Assembly (NCBI GenBank): GCA_016703325.1
Contig: JADJCH010000004.1
Span: 124,001-188,000 of the forward strand
Reading direction: 5' to 3'
DNA: 64,000 nucleotides
Source: Burkholderiales bacterium
GTDB taxonomy: Bacteria > Pseudomonadota > Gammaproteobacteria > Burkholderiales > Burkholderiaceae_C
Positions 26,387-41,724 of the stretch are shown here, piece after piece (the first letter of the stretch is position 1; each line of letters opens with the position of its first letter). The notes under the pieces are model-generated. The model worked only from the letters and a program-made list of their open reading frames with translations. It did no database searches and was not told the DNA's origin. The position numbers were made by a program, and so were the translations under genes.

Positions 26387-28637
26387 ATGCCCAAATCCCC
26401 TGCTGCCAAGCCGCCCGCACCTGAAACTGCCCAGAACCCTTCCCAGCTGGACGAGGCGGCACTGCAGGCGCTGCTTCAGGCCCGCCACGGGGATCCGTTC
26501 TCTGTGCTGGGCATGCACCAGGTTGGGGATGCGTTGGTGGTGCGTGTGCTGCTTCCGGGCGCCTTCGGCGTGGCCGTGGTGGACGTGCGCGACCGCAAGG
26601 TGGCCGACCTGCAGCGGCAGCCCGGCACGCCCCTGTTCACCGCGGTGATGCCGCGGCGGCGCAATCCCTTCGCCTACCGCCTGCGCATCACCTGGGAAGG
26701 GGCGGCTGGGGAGCCGGCACACACCCTGGTGCTGGAGGATGCCTACCGTTTCGAGCCGCAGATCACCCAGATGGACGTCTGGCTGCTGGCCGAAGGCACC
26801 CACCAACGCCCCTACGAGTGGCTGGGCGCCCACTTGAACGCGGTGGACGGTGTGGCCGGCACCCGCTTTGCGGTGTGGGCACCCAGCGCCCGCCGGGTGT
26901 CGGTGGTGGGGGATTTCAACCAGTGGGACGGCCGGCGCCACATGATGCGGCTGCGCCACGAGTGCGGCGTCTGGGAGATCTTCGTGCCGCATGTGGGCGA
27001 GGGCGATCTCTACAAGTTCGAGCTGCTGGGCGCCGACGGGCAGGTGGAGGTCAAGTCCGACCCCTTCGCCTTCCGCGCCGAACTGCGGCCGCAGACCGCC
27101 TCGGTGGTGCAGCGCCTGCTGCCCGGGCTGGCCGGCAGCGAGGAGCGGCGGCGCGCCAACGCGCTGGACGCCCCGATCAGCGTCTACGAGGTGCACCTGG
27201 GCTCCTGGCGGCGCGGTGAGCAGGGCCGCTGGCTGACCTACCGCGAGCTGGCCGAGCAGCTGGTGCCCTATGCGCAGGAGATGGGTTTCACCCACCTGGA
27301 GCTGCTGCCGGTGCATGAGCACCCCTTCGACGGCTCCTGGGGTTACCAGCCCACCGGGTTGTATGCGCCGACCTCGCGCTTTGGCACGCCGGAGGACTTG
27401 CGCGCCTTCGTCGAGGCCGCACACGCTGCCGGGCTGGGGGTGATCCTGGACTGGGTGCCGGCGCATTTCCCCACCGACAGCCATGGGCTGGCGCGTTTCG
27501 ACGGCAGCTGCCTGTACGAACATGCCGATCCGCGCGAAGGTTTCCACCAGGACTGGAGCACGCTGATCTACAACTACGGCCGCACGGAAGTGCGCAACTA
27601 CCTGGTGGGCAATGCGCTGTACTGGATCGAGCGCTTCGGCATCGACGGGCTGCGGGTGGATGCGGTGGCCTCGATGCTCTACCGCGACTACAGCCGCAAG
27701 CAGGGGGAGTGGGTGCCCAACCGCCTCGGCGGTCGGGAGAACCTGGAGGCCATCGAGTTCCTGCGCCGCATGAACCACACGGTGGGCAGCCTGCGCCCGG
27801 AGGCGATGACGGTGGCAGAGGAGTCCACCGCCTTCCCGCTGGTGACCCGCCCGCCCAGCGAAGACCTGCAGGGCGGCGGCCTGGGCTTTCACTTCAAGTG
27901 GAACATGGGCTGGATGAACGACACGCTGGCCTACTTCGCCCGCGACCCGGTGCACCGCCGGCACCACCACGACCAGATCCGCTTCTCGCTGATGTACGCC
28001 TTCAGCGAAAACTTCCTGCTGCCGCTGTCGCATGACGAGGTGGTGCACGGCAAGGGCTCGCTGCTGGGCAAGATGCCGGGCGACAGCTGGCAGAAGTTCG
28101 CCAACCTGCGGGCGTACTTCGGTTTCATGTGGGGCCATCCGGGCAAGAAGCTGCTGTTCATGGGCTGCGAGTTCGGGCAGTGGTCCGAGTGGAACGCCGA
28201 GGCCAGCCTGGACTGGCACCTGCTCGATTCGCCCGGCCCCGATCAGGCTCGGCACCGCGGCCTGCAGCGCTTGGTGCGCGACCTGAACCGGGTGCTGCGC
28301 CACGAGCCGGCACTGCACCGGCGGGACGTGTCGGCCGAGGGATTCGACTGGATCAGTCACGACGATGCAGAGCATTCGCTGCTGGTGTTCCAGCGCCGTG
28401 CGCCTGGCGAGCGCCCGGTGCTGGTGGCCTGCAACTTCACCCCGGTGCCGCGCCAGGGTTGGCGCATCGGCGTGCCGCAGGCCGGTGTCTGGCGCGAGCT
28501 GATCAACACCGATGACGAGGTCTACGGCGGCTCCGGCGTAGGCAGTGCTGCGATGGCCAGCGAGCCGGTGGCTTGGCATGGCCACGCGCAGTCGATCTGC
28601 CTGAACCTGCCCCCCCTGGCCACGGTGATGCTGGTCT

Positions 28638-28648
<11 letters not shown>
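26387..28648 (+). CDS. glgB: 1,4-alpha-glucan branching enzyme
   Basis: This 753-residue GH13 enzyme introduces alpha-1,6 branches in glycogen. It has an extra N-terminal beta domain, a CBM48 (TRFAVWAPSARRVSVVGDFNQWDG) and a catalytic barrel with nucleophile Asp in GLRVDAVASMLYRDY, acid Glu in VAEESTAFP and LPLSHDEVVHGKGSLLGKM. It opens the glycogen cluster, and its stop overlaps the start of glgX by 11 bases. Confidence 0.96.
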
Positions 28649-30866
<2,218 letters not shown>

Positions 30867-30899
30867 GCCGACGACGATGTGATCACCCCTTCTGGAGCG

Positions 30900-30916
30900 A
30901 CCATACGCCCTATGGT
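30900..30916 (+). other. Short hairpin between glgX and pgm
   Basis: ACCATA at 30900-30905 pairs with TATGGT at 30911-30916 around CGCCC, followed by TTTCC, 33 bases after the glgX stop. It may trim or weakly terminate transcription; the stem is short. Confidence 0.3.
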
Positions 30917-30969
30917 TTCCCCGGATAGCTGTCCCGTCCTCTTCAACTCCACTGCGCCACCCTGCACCC

Positions 30970-32616
30970 ATGAGCGTCGCATCCGTCCGCACGCAGCCCT
31001 TCGCCGGCCAAAGGCCCGGCACCTCCGGGCTGCGCAAGAAGGTCACCGTCTTCCAGCAGCCGCACTACCTGGAGAACTTCGTCCAGGCCCTGTTCGACAT
31101 CCTGCCCAGCCAGGTGGGTGAATTCTCCGGCGCCACGCTGGTGCTGGGCGGGGATGGCCGCTTCCACAATCGGGTGGCCGTACAGACCATCCTGCGCATG
31201 GCCGCAGCCAACGGCTGGGGCCGGGTGCTGGTGGGGCAGGGCGGCTGGCTGTCCACACCGGCCGCCAGCGCGGTGATCCGCCGCCACCGGGCCTTCGGCG
31301 GCATCATCCTGTCGGCCAGCCACAACCCGGGTGGGCCGGACGGCGACTTCGGCATCAAGTACAACATCGGCAACGGGGGGCCGGCGCCGGAGAAGATCAC
31401 CGAGGCCATCTACGCGCGCAGCCAGACGATCGATGTCTACCGCAGCCTCGACGGCGTGGCGGACCTGGACCTGTCGCAGCCCGGCCGCTTCGAGCTGGAG
31501 GGCATGGCCGTCGAGGTGATCGACCCGGTGGCCGACTACGCCGAGCTGATGGAGTCGCTGTTCGACTTCGATGCCATGCGCGCCTGGTTTGCCGCCGGCC
31601 ACCGCATGCGCTTCGATGCGATGTCGGCCATCTGCGGCCCCTATGCCCGCGCCATCCTGGAGGGCCAGCTGGGCGCGCCCGCGGGCACGGTGGTCAACGG
31701 CGAGCCGCTGGAGGACTTCGGCGGCCATCACCCCGACCCCAATCCGGCCCATGCGCAGGAGCTGATGGCCGCGATGGCCGCAGCCGACGCCCCAGATTTC
31801 GGCGCTGCGTCCGATGGCGATGCGGACCGCAACATGGTGCTGGGCCGGGATTTCGTGGTCACCCCCTCGGACAGCCTGGCGGTGATGGCCGCCCACGCCA
31901 CCCTCGTGCCCGGCTACCGGGCGGGCCTGGCCGGCATCGCGCGGTCCATGCCCACCTCCTGTGCCGCCGATGCGGTGGCCCGCGCCCTGGGCATCGAATG
32001 CCACGAGACCCCCACCGGCTGGAAGTTCTTCGGCAACCTGCTGGATGCCGGTCGCGCCACCCTCTGCGGTGAGGAAAGCTACGGCACCGGGTCCAGCCAC
32101 GTGCGCGAGAAGGACGGCCTCTGGGCAGTGCTGTTCTGGCTCAACCTGCAGGCCGCTACCGGGCAGAGCGTGGAACAGCTGGTGCGGGCGCACTGGACGC
32201 GCTTCGGCCGGCACTACTACTCCCGCCACGACTGGGAGGGTATCCCCACCGATCGGGCCGATGCGTTGATGGCCGAACTGCGCGGCCGGCTGCCGTCGCT
32301 GGTCGGGCAGACCCTGGACGGGCTGCACCTGGCCCAGGCGGATGACTTTGCCTACACCGACCCGGTGGACGGCTCGCTGTCCAGCCGCCAGGGCGTGCGG
32401 CTGCTGATCGACGGCGGTGCGCGGGTGGTGTTCCGCCTGTCAGGCACCGGCACCGAGGGTGCCACGCTGCGCGTCTACCTGGAGCGCTACGAGGCCGAAC
32501 CGGCCCGCCACAACCTGCCGGTGCAGCAGGTGCTGGCCCCGCTGATCGCATTGGCCGACCAGGTGGCCGGCATCCGCCGCCACGGCGGTCTGGATGCGCC
32601 CGCGGTGATCACCTGA
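30970..32616 (+). CDS. pgm: Phosphoglucomutase (alpha-D-glucose)
   Basis: This 548-residue enzyme interconverts glucose-6-P and glucose-1-P. It has the N-terminal block RPGTSGLRKKVTVF, the phosphoserine loop SASHNPGGPDGDFGIKYN, the Mg site SDGDADRNM, the sugar-specific loop GEESYGTGSSHVREKDG and RLSGTGTEGATLRVYLE in the last domain. It supplies glucose-1-P to the GlgC encoded just downstream. Confidence 0.95.
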   Translation: MSVASVRTQPFAGQRPGTSGLRKKVTVFQQPHYLENFVQALFDILPSQVGEFSGATLVLGGDGRFHNRVAVQTILRMAAANGWGRVLVGQGGWLSTPAASAVIRRHRAFGGIILSASHNPGGPDGDFGIKYNIGNGGPAPEKITEAIYARSQTIDVYRSLDGVADLDLSQPGRFELEGMAVEVIDPVADYAELMESLFDFDAMRAWFAAGHRMRFDAMSAICGPYARAILEGQLGAPAGTVVNGEPLEDFGGHHPDPNPAHAQELMAAMAAADAPDFGAASDGDADRNMVLGRDFVVTPSDSLAVMAAHATLVPGYRAGLAGIARSMPTSCAADAVARALGIECHETPTGWKFFGNLLDAGRATLCGEESYGTGSSHVREKDGLWAVLFWLNLQAATGQSVEQLVRAHWTRFGRHYYSRHDWEGIPTDRADALMAELRGRLPSLVGQTLDGLHLAQADDFAYTDPVDGSLSSRQGVRLLIDGGARVVFRLSGTGTEGATLRVYLERYEAEPARHNLPVQQVLAPLIALADQVAGIRRHGGLDAPAVIT

Positions 32617-32642
32617 GCCGACCCCGATCCCCAGCTCTTCCT

Positions 32643-32666
32643 GACATCGACATCGACATTGACATC
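32643..32666 (+). repeat. GACATC hexamer repeat before glgC
   Basis: Four adjacent six-base units (GACATC, GACATC, GACATT, GACATC) occupy 32643-32666 in the gap between pgm and glgC, 67 bases before the glgC ATG. Confidence 0.85.
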
Positions 32667-32733
32667 GGGCATGCACCCAGGGGCGATGTGCCCGAGCTCC
32701 CCTTCAACAACATACGGATTCCCAGGAGATCTC

Positions 32734-34002
<1,269 letters not shown>

Positions 34003-34073
34003 TTGCAGCGCAGGGGCCCCGGCTGCGCAGGATCCACAGGCGAAGCCGCCCTGTGGTGAGGTAGGCTCGCGGG

Positions 34074-35540
34074 ATGCGAGTCCTGCAGGTTCAAGCCGAA
34101 ATCTTTCCTCTTCTCAAGACCGGTGGTCTGGCCGATGTGGCTGCCGCCCTGCCGCCGGCGCTGAGGGCGCAGGGGGCCGACGTCCGGGTGCTGCTGCCCG
34201 GCTTCGATGCCGTCCTGCAAGGCCTCAGTGATGCCGCAGAGGTGGCCCGACTGCATCCACCCGGTGGCCTGCATGCCGCCGGTGGCACGCGTCTGCTGTT
34301 GGGTCGCCTGAGCGCCTGCGGCGACCTGCCGGCCTACGTGATCGACGCTCCGGCGTATTACCACCGCGAAGGCGGCCCCTACGCCGACCTCCACCAGCAG
34401 CCCTATGGCGACAACCACCTGCGCTTCGCGTTGCTGGGGTGGACGGCGGCCCAGCTGGCCCAGGCGCTCGACCCCTTGTGGCGCCCTGACGTGGTGCATG
34501 CGCACGATTGGCATGCAGCGCTGGCCCCGGCCTATCTGCGCCAGGCTCAGCTGAACCGGCAGCAGCACCTGGCCGGCAGCGTCTACACCATCCACAACCT
34601 GGCCTACCAAGGGTTGTTCAACCCCCGTCATTTCCGCGAACTGGGCCTGCCGGCCGACCACTGGGGCGTCAACGGCCTGGAGTTCCACGGCCAGCTCAAT
34701 TTCATGAAGGGTGGGTTGATCTTTGCCGACCGCATCACCACCGTCAGCCCCAGCTATGCCCGCGAGATCCAGTCACCCGACCAGGGCTGTGGCCTGGATG
34801 GGCTGCTGCGCCAGCGCACCGCCCACCTCAGCGGCATCCTGAACGGGGTGGATGCAGAGGTCTGGGATCCCCGGCACGATCGCCTCATTCCTCATGCCTT
34901 CGGCGTTGACACGCTCGCCGACAAGGCCCGCAACAAGGCCGCGCTGCAGCAGGAGCTGAAGCTGAAGGGGGCCGCGCAGGCCCCGCTGTTCTGCGTCGTC
35001 AGTCGCCTGACGGAACAGAAGGGCCTGCACCTGCTGGTGCAGGCGGCGCAGGGGCTGATCGACGCCGGTGCCCAGATCGCCCTGCTGGGATCGGGTGACG
35101 CCTGGATGGAAGGCGCCTTCCGCGCCATGGCCGCCGCACAGCCGGATGCGGTGGCGGTGCGCATCGGCTACGACGAATCCTTTGCGCACCGGCTCATCGC
35201 CGGCAGTGACCTGATCGTCGTGCCCTCCCGCTACGAACCCTGCGGCCTGACGCAGCTCTACGGCTTGAAATACGGAACCTTGCCGCTGGTGCGCCGGGTG
35301 GGCGGGCTGGCCGACACGGTGGCCGACACCCAGCTCGATACCCTGGACAGCACGGCCACCGGGTTCGTCTTCGACGCCTTCGAAGCCGATGCGCTGTACC
35401 GCGCGGCCCAGCGCGCCCTGGCGGTGTACCGTCGCCCTCAGGAATGGCAGCGCGTCCAACAGCGTGCCATGCAGCAGCCCTGCGACTGGAGCGGCCCGGC
35501 ACGGCAGTACCTGCAGCTTTACGAGCGGGTCAGCGGTTGA
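34074..35540 (+). CDS. glgA: Glycogen synthase (ADP-glucose)
   Basis: This 488-residue GT5 enzyme extends alpha-1,4-glucan from ADP-glucose. The KTGGLADV motif (residues 15-22) binds ADP-glucose, DVVHAHDWHAALAP and VYTIHNLAYQGLF are typical, and the C-terminal half has SRLTEQKGLHLL and the donor-site block SRYEPCGLTQLYGLKYGTLPLVR. It lies 71 bases after glgC. A strong hairpin follows its stop. Confidence 0.95.
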   Translation: MRVLQVQAEIFPLLKTGGLADVAAALPPALRAQGADVRVLLPGFDAVLQGLSDAAEVARLHPPGGLHAAGGTRLLLGRLSACGDLPAYVIDAPAYYHREGGPYADLHQQPYGDNHLRFALLGWTAAQLAQALDPLWRPDVVHAHDWHAALAPAYLRQAQLNRQQHLAGSVYTIHNLAYQGLFNPRHFRELGLPADHWGVNGLEFHGQLNFMKGGLIFADRITTVSPSYAREIQSPDQGCGLDGLLRQRTAHLSGILNGVDAEVWDPRHDRLIPHAFGVDTLADKARNKAALQQELKLKGAAQAPLFCVVSRLTEQKGLHLLVQAAQGLIDAGAQIALLGSGDAWMEGAFRAMAAAQPDAVAVRIGYDESFAHRLIAGSDLIVVPSRYEPCGLTQLYGLKYGTLPLVRRVGGLADTVADTQLDTLDSTATGFVFDAFEADALYRAAQRALAVYRRPQEWQRVQQRAMQQPCDWSGPARQYLQLYERVSG

Positions 35541-35550
35541 CGATCCCCCG

Positions 35551-35577
35551 GTGCCAGCACCTCGGTGGTGCTGGCGC
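35551..35577 (+). terminator. Strong hairpin between glgA and glgP
   Basis: GTGCCAGCACC at 35551-35561 pairs with GGTGCTGGCGC at 35567-35577 (eleven pairs, one G-T) around a TCGGT loop, 10 bases after the glgA stop. It could terminate or attenuate readthrough into glgP, or protect the upstream mRNA 3' end. Confidence 0.5.
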
Positions 35578-35684
35578 GAGAATTGCGCACCTCGAGGCAC
35601 TGCCGCCTCGGTTGAAATTTGGCCCCGGGTCGGTGCAAGCCGACCCCGTCCACAAGACCTCCACGCCATCGACGACCCGACACC

Positions 35685-38189
<2,505 letters not shown>

Positions 38190-38212
38190 GCTCCCCCGGC
38201 TGCAGGCGTCTG

Positions 38213-38236
38213 GGACGGGTGTCGTCACCCGTTCCG
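38213..38236 (+). terminator. Hairpin after glgP, likely end of the glycogen cluster
   Basis: GGGACGGGTG at 38213-38222 pairs with CACCCGTTCC at 38227-38236 (one G-T pair) around TCGT, 23 bases after the glgP stop. No T tract follows, so a rho-independent role is plausible but not certain. Confidence 0.45.
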
Positions 38237-38309
38237 AATGGCGGCTTCGACCGGGTAACGCCATGGGTGAAAATCCTGGGCAACAGGCTTGCGCCAGAAT
38301 CGTTCCCGG

Positions 38310-39338
38310 ATGAACACTCCTTCCCCTCAGGCCCCGAGCCCCTGGCGCCTGTCCGTCGCCCCCATGCTCGACTGGACCGACCGGCACTGCCGTGTCTTCC
38401 ATCGGCTGCTGACCCGGCGCACCCGCCTGTACACCGAGATGGTGACGACCGGCGCGCTGATCCATGGCGATCGCCGCCGTCACCTGGATTTCGACGCGGT
38501 GGAGCACCCGCTGGCGCTGCAGCTCGGCGGCAGCGAGCCGCAGGATCTCGCCACCTCTGCCCGCCTGGCGCTGGAGTGGGGCTACGACGAGGTCAACCTC
38601 AACTGCGGCTGCCCCAGCGAGCGGGTGCAGCGCGGTGCTTTCGGCGCCTGTCTGATGGCCGAACCGCAGACGGTGGCCGCCGGGGTGCGGGCGATGGTGG
38701 ACGCGGTGGGCGGCGAGATCCCGATCACCGTCAAGCACCGCATCGGCATCGACCGCGGGGAGTCCTATGACTTCGTGGCGGACTTTGTCGGCACGGTGGC
38801 CAACGCCGGCTGCGAGGTGTTCATTGTGCATGCCCGCAACGCCTGGCTGCAGGGCCTGAGTCCGAAGGAAAACCGCGACATCCCGCCGCTGCGCTATGAG
38901 TTCGTCTACCGGCTCAAACGCGACTTCCCGGCGCTCACCATCGTGCTCAACGGCGGGGTGAAAACCGACGACGAGATTGCGGCGCACCTGCAGCAGGTCG
39001 ATGGCGTGATGGTGGGCCGGCAGGCCTACCACGAGCCCTGGCAGCTGGCCGGCTGGGACCAGCGCTTCTTCAATGAGCCGGGGCCGGCCTTGGCGGGCCG
39101 CCTGGCGGTGGAGGAGGCCTGGATCGCCCACCTGGAACGACTGCACCGCGCCGGCACGCCCTGGCCCACCGCGATGCGCCACGCGCTGGGGCTGTGGAAC
39201 GGTGTGCGCGGCGCCCGGGCCTGGCGGCAATTCTGGTCGGACCACCGCATCAAGGCCGAGGCGCCGCAACGGCTGCTGGAGCGCTGGCGGGAGCGCATCC
39301 CGACCGCGGCCCGTGAGGCCCTGGCTGCTGCGACATGA
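38310..39338 (+). CDS. dusA: tRNA-dihydrouridine(20/20a) synthase
   Basis: This 342-residue flavoenzyme reduces uridines in the tRNA D-loop. It begins with WRLSVAPMLDWTDRHCR and has YTEMVTTGALIHGD, QLGGSEPQDLATSARLA, the catalytic Cys in EVNLNCGCPSERVQ, ITVKHRIGID and VHARNAWLQGLSPKENRDIPPL, a DusA-specific block. ATG 38310 is preferred; the stop overlaps the next gene as ATGA. Confidence 0.94.
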   Translation: MNTPSPQAPSPWRLSVAPMLDWTDRHCRVFHRLLTRRTRLYTEMVTTGALIHGDRRRHLDFDAVEHPLALQLGGSEPQDLATSARLALEWGYDEVNLNCGCPSERVQRGAFGACLMAEPQTVAAGVRAMVDAVGGEIPITVKHRIGIDRGESYDFVADFVGTVANAGCEVFIVHARNAWLQGLSPKENRDIPPLRYEFVYRLKRDFPALTIVLNGGVKTDDEIAAHLQQVDGVMVGRQAYHEPWQLAGWDQRFFNEPGPALAGRLAVEEAWIAHLERLHRAGTPWPTAMRHALGLWNGVRGARAWRQFWSDHRIKAEAPQRLLERWRERIPTAAREALAAAT

Positions 39339-40687
39339 AGCCGAGCCCGGATCCCGACCTGCAGCGGCTGCCGTCGGCAGGGCAGCCCTGGCCCGAATCC
39401 CCCACGGTGAGGGAGCCTGCGGACAGCGACTGGGCCCGTCATGGGCACCTCGTGACCGATCCGGGCGAACCGACCGACCCGGCCGAAGGCACGGCCAGTT
39501 GGCGGGTGGCCGTCTGGTCCTGGTGGACGGGCCCCCGCGCCGCAGTGGTCCGCGCCGTGGAGGACAACCTCCAGCGTCTGGCCGGTACCTACGCCCTGTT
39601 GGTGCCTCTGACCCTGGCGCATGTGCTGCTGCTGCAGCCGGGGGCGGCGCCTGCAACACCGCCGCCGGAGTGGCTCTGGAAACAGCAACTGGTGTCGGCG
39701 CACGCTGCCATGGCGGTGCTGTCTGCTGTGCTGGGCATCGGCCTGTGGCTGCTGCTGCGGTACCTGCCAGGCGGAAATCTGAACGTGAAACGCGTCTTCG
39801 AGCTGCTGGCCTGCGCCACCGGTCTCGGCTTCGCGTTGCTGGTGGTCGCGATCGACCAGCGGGTCACGCCAAACATCACCCCCTTCCTGGTGGCCTGTCT
39901 GCTGGCGGCCACCCTGCTGCGGTTGCGTCCCGGCATGGGGTTGCTGTTGTACGGGGTGGCGGGAGCCGGCTTCTGGTGGGGCATGGAACTCAGCCAGGCC
40001 AACCCGCAGCTGCGGTTGAGCAACCAGGTCAATGGCCTGACGGTGGTGAGCATAGGCTGGCTGGTGTCGGTGTCGCTGTGGCAGCAGCGCCTGAAGGTGG
40101 ACCGCCTGCTGGCCGAGTTGCGCAGCAGCCGCGACCACCTGCAACAGCAGCAGCGCCGCCTGCGGCAGCTGGCGGTGCGCGATGCCCTGACACGCACCTG
40201 GAACCGCAGCGAGTTCCGTCGCCTGGCTGAACGCGAGCTGGCGTTGGGCCAGCGCCACCTGCACGACACCAGCCTGATCCTGCTCGACCTGGACCGTTTC
40301 AAACACATCAACGATGCCTGGGGCCACCCGGTGGGGGATGCGGTGCTGGTGGCCGCGGCCAACGTGCTGCGCGAGGGCGTGCGCGGCTCCGACGAAGTGG
40401 GCCGGCTGGGTGGCGAGGAGTTTGTGGTGCTGCTGCCCCAGACCAGCCTGGATGCCGCGCAGGCCCTGGCGGAGCGGCTGCGCCAGCAGCTGGAGGCCCT
40501 GCAGTGCCCGCCGGTGGACGTGGCGATCACCGCCAGCTTCGGTGTGGCCTGCCTGCCGGGCTGGCCGCGGCTGCCGTTGGCCGACGCCTTCGAGCGCCTC
40601 TACAGTGCGGCCGACAGCGCGCTGTACGGCGCCAAGCGCAAGGGCCGAAACCAGGTGGAAGTGGCGGCCCCTGTCGTCCCGAACTGA
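39335..40687 (+). CDS. Membrane-bound diguanylate cyclase (GGDEF)
   Basis: This 450-residue protein has a Pro-rich cytoplasmic start, about five to six membrane helices (residues 80-245), a coiled-coil linker (LLAELRSSRDHLQQQQRRLR) and a C-terminal GGDEF domain. The active motif is intact (RLGGEEFVVLLP), with DLDRFKHINDAWGHPVGD and a product-inhibition I-site, RGSD, five residues before GGEEF. It should make c-di-GMP and be feedback inhibited. It overlaps the dusA stop by 4 bases, so the two are coupled. Confidence 0.92.
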   Translation: MKPSPDPDLQRLPSAGQPWPESPTVREPADSDWARHGHLVTDPGEPTDPAEGTASWRVAVWSWWTGPRAAVVRAVEDNLQRLAGTYALLVPLTLAHVLLLQPGAAPATPPPEWLWKQQLVSAHAAMAVLSAVLGIGLWLLLRYLPGGNLNVKRVFELLACATGLGFALLVVAIDQRVTPNITPFLVACLLAATLLRLRPGMGLLLYGVAGAGFWWGMELSQANPQLRLSNQVNGLTVVSIGWLVSVSLWQQRLKVDRLLAELRSSRDHLQQQQRRLRQLAVRDALTRTWNRSEFRRLAERELALGQRHLHDTSLILLDLDRFKHINDAWGHPVGDAVLVAAANVLREGVRGSDEVGRLGGEEFVVLLPQTSLDAAQALAERLRQQLEALQCPPVDVAITASFGVACLPGWPRLPLADAFERLYSAADSALYGAKRKGRNQVEVAAPVVPN

Positions 40688-40710
40688 CTTTCCGAGCGAG
40701 CGATCCTGTT

Positions 40711-41679
40711 GTGCCACAACGATTGACACCCGCCATGCGTGGCCTGCTGGAGCGCATCCAGCGCGCCCGCCGCCAGCCCTTCCACGCCATGACCGCCCAG
40801 GACGCCCGCGCTGCCTACGAGCTGGCGGCCGAGGTGCTGGAGCCGCCGCGCACCCCGCTGGAGCGGGTGGAGAACTTTGCGATGCCGCTGGAGGTGCCGG
40901 AATGCAGCGGTCTGCTGCGCCCGGCCCGGCTGTACGCGCCCAGCCGGGAGCGCCTGCCGCTGCTGCTCTACCTGCACGGTGGCGGCTTCACCATCGGCGG
41001 GTTGGAGACGCACGACAGCCTGTGCCGGCAACTGGCCGCGCGCAGCGGTGCCGCGGTGGTGGCGCTGGACTACCGGCTGGCGCCGGAGCACCGCTTTCCC
41101 GCCGCGGCACACGACAGCTGGGCAGCGCTGCGCTGGCTGGCCGGGGAGGGCGCCCAGCGCCTGGGGCTGGACGGCAGCCGCCTGGCGGTGGGCGGCGACA
41201 GCGCCGGTGGCACCCTGGCCGCGGTGAGCGCGCTGCACGCCCGCGACGAGGGCCTGCCGCTGGCCCTGCAGGTGCTCATCACGCCCGGCACCACCGCGCA
41301 TGCGGACACCGATTCGCACCGCGAGTTTGCCGAGGGCTTCCTGCTCGACCAGGCGGCCATCGTCTGGTTCTTCGACCACTACATCGACCGCGGCCAGCGC
41401 AGCGACTGGCGCTTCGCGCCGCTGCTGGCCGACGACCTGGACGGTGTGGCGCCCGCCTGGATCGGCCTGGCCGAATGCGACCCGCTGGTCGACGAGGGCA
41501 TTGCCTACGCCGACCGCCTGCGCCTGGCCGGCGTGCCGGTGCAGCTGGAGCTGTGGCGCGGCCTGACGCACGACTTCATCAAGATGGGCCGTGCGATTGC
41601 AGAGGCGGGCGATGCCCAGGCCTCCATCGCCGCCGCGCTGCGCGAGGCCTTCGGCCTGCCCACCCCGCCCGCGGCCTGA
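40711..41679 (+). CDS. Alpha/beta hydrolase, HSL-type esterase
   Basis: This 322-residue protein is of the hormone-sensitive-lipase family. The oxyanion motif is HGGGF in YLHGGGFTIGGLETHD, the nucleophile Ser is in GGDSAGGTLA, the Asp in LAECDPLVDEG and the His in GLTHDFIKMG. A cap-domain start LTPAMRGLLERI is typical. The frame has GTG at 40711 and ATG at 40735; GTG is preferred because it keeps LTPAM, a common family start. It likely hydrolyses short-chain esters in the cytoplasm. Confidence 0.88.
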   Translation: MPQRLTPAMRGLLERIQRARRQPFHAMTAQDARAAYELAAEVLEPPRTPLERVENFAMPLEVPECSGLLRPARLYAPSRERLPLLLYLHGGGFTIGGLETHDSLCRQLAARSGAAVVALDYRLAPEHRFPAAAHDSWAALRWLAGEGAQRLGLDGSRLAVGGDSAGGTLAAVSALHARDEGLPLALQVLITPGTTAHADTDSHREFAEGFLLDQAAIVWFFDHYIDRGQRSDWRFAPLLADDLDGVAPAWIGLAECDPLVDEGIAYADRLRLAGVPVQLELWRGLTHDFIKMGRAIAEAGDAQASIAAALREAFGLPTPPAA

Positions 41680-41688
41680 GCGCCCTGC

Positions 41689-41712
41689 ACACCCCACAAG
41701 ACACCCCACAAG
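41689..41712 (+). repeat. Tandem 12-base repeat before the thioesterase-GNAT gene
   Basis: ACACCCCACAAG occurs twice in tandem (41689-41700 and 41701-41712), directly followed by the AGGAG ribosome-binding site of the next gene. Confidence 0.85.
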
Positions 41713-41724
41713 AGGAGACCCGCC

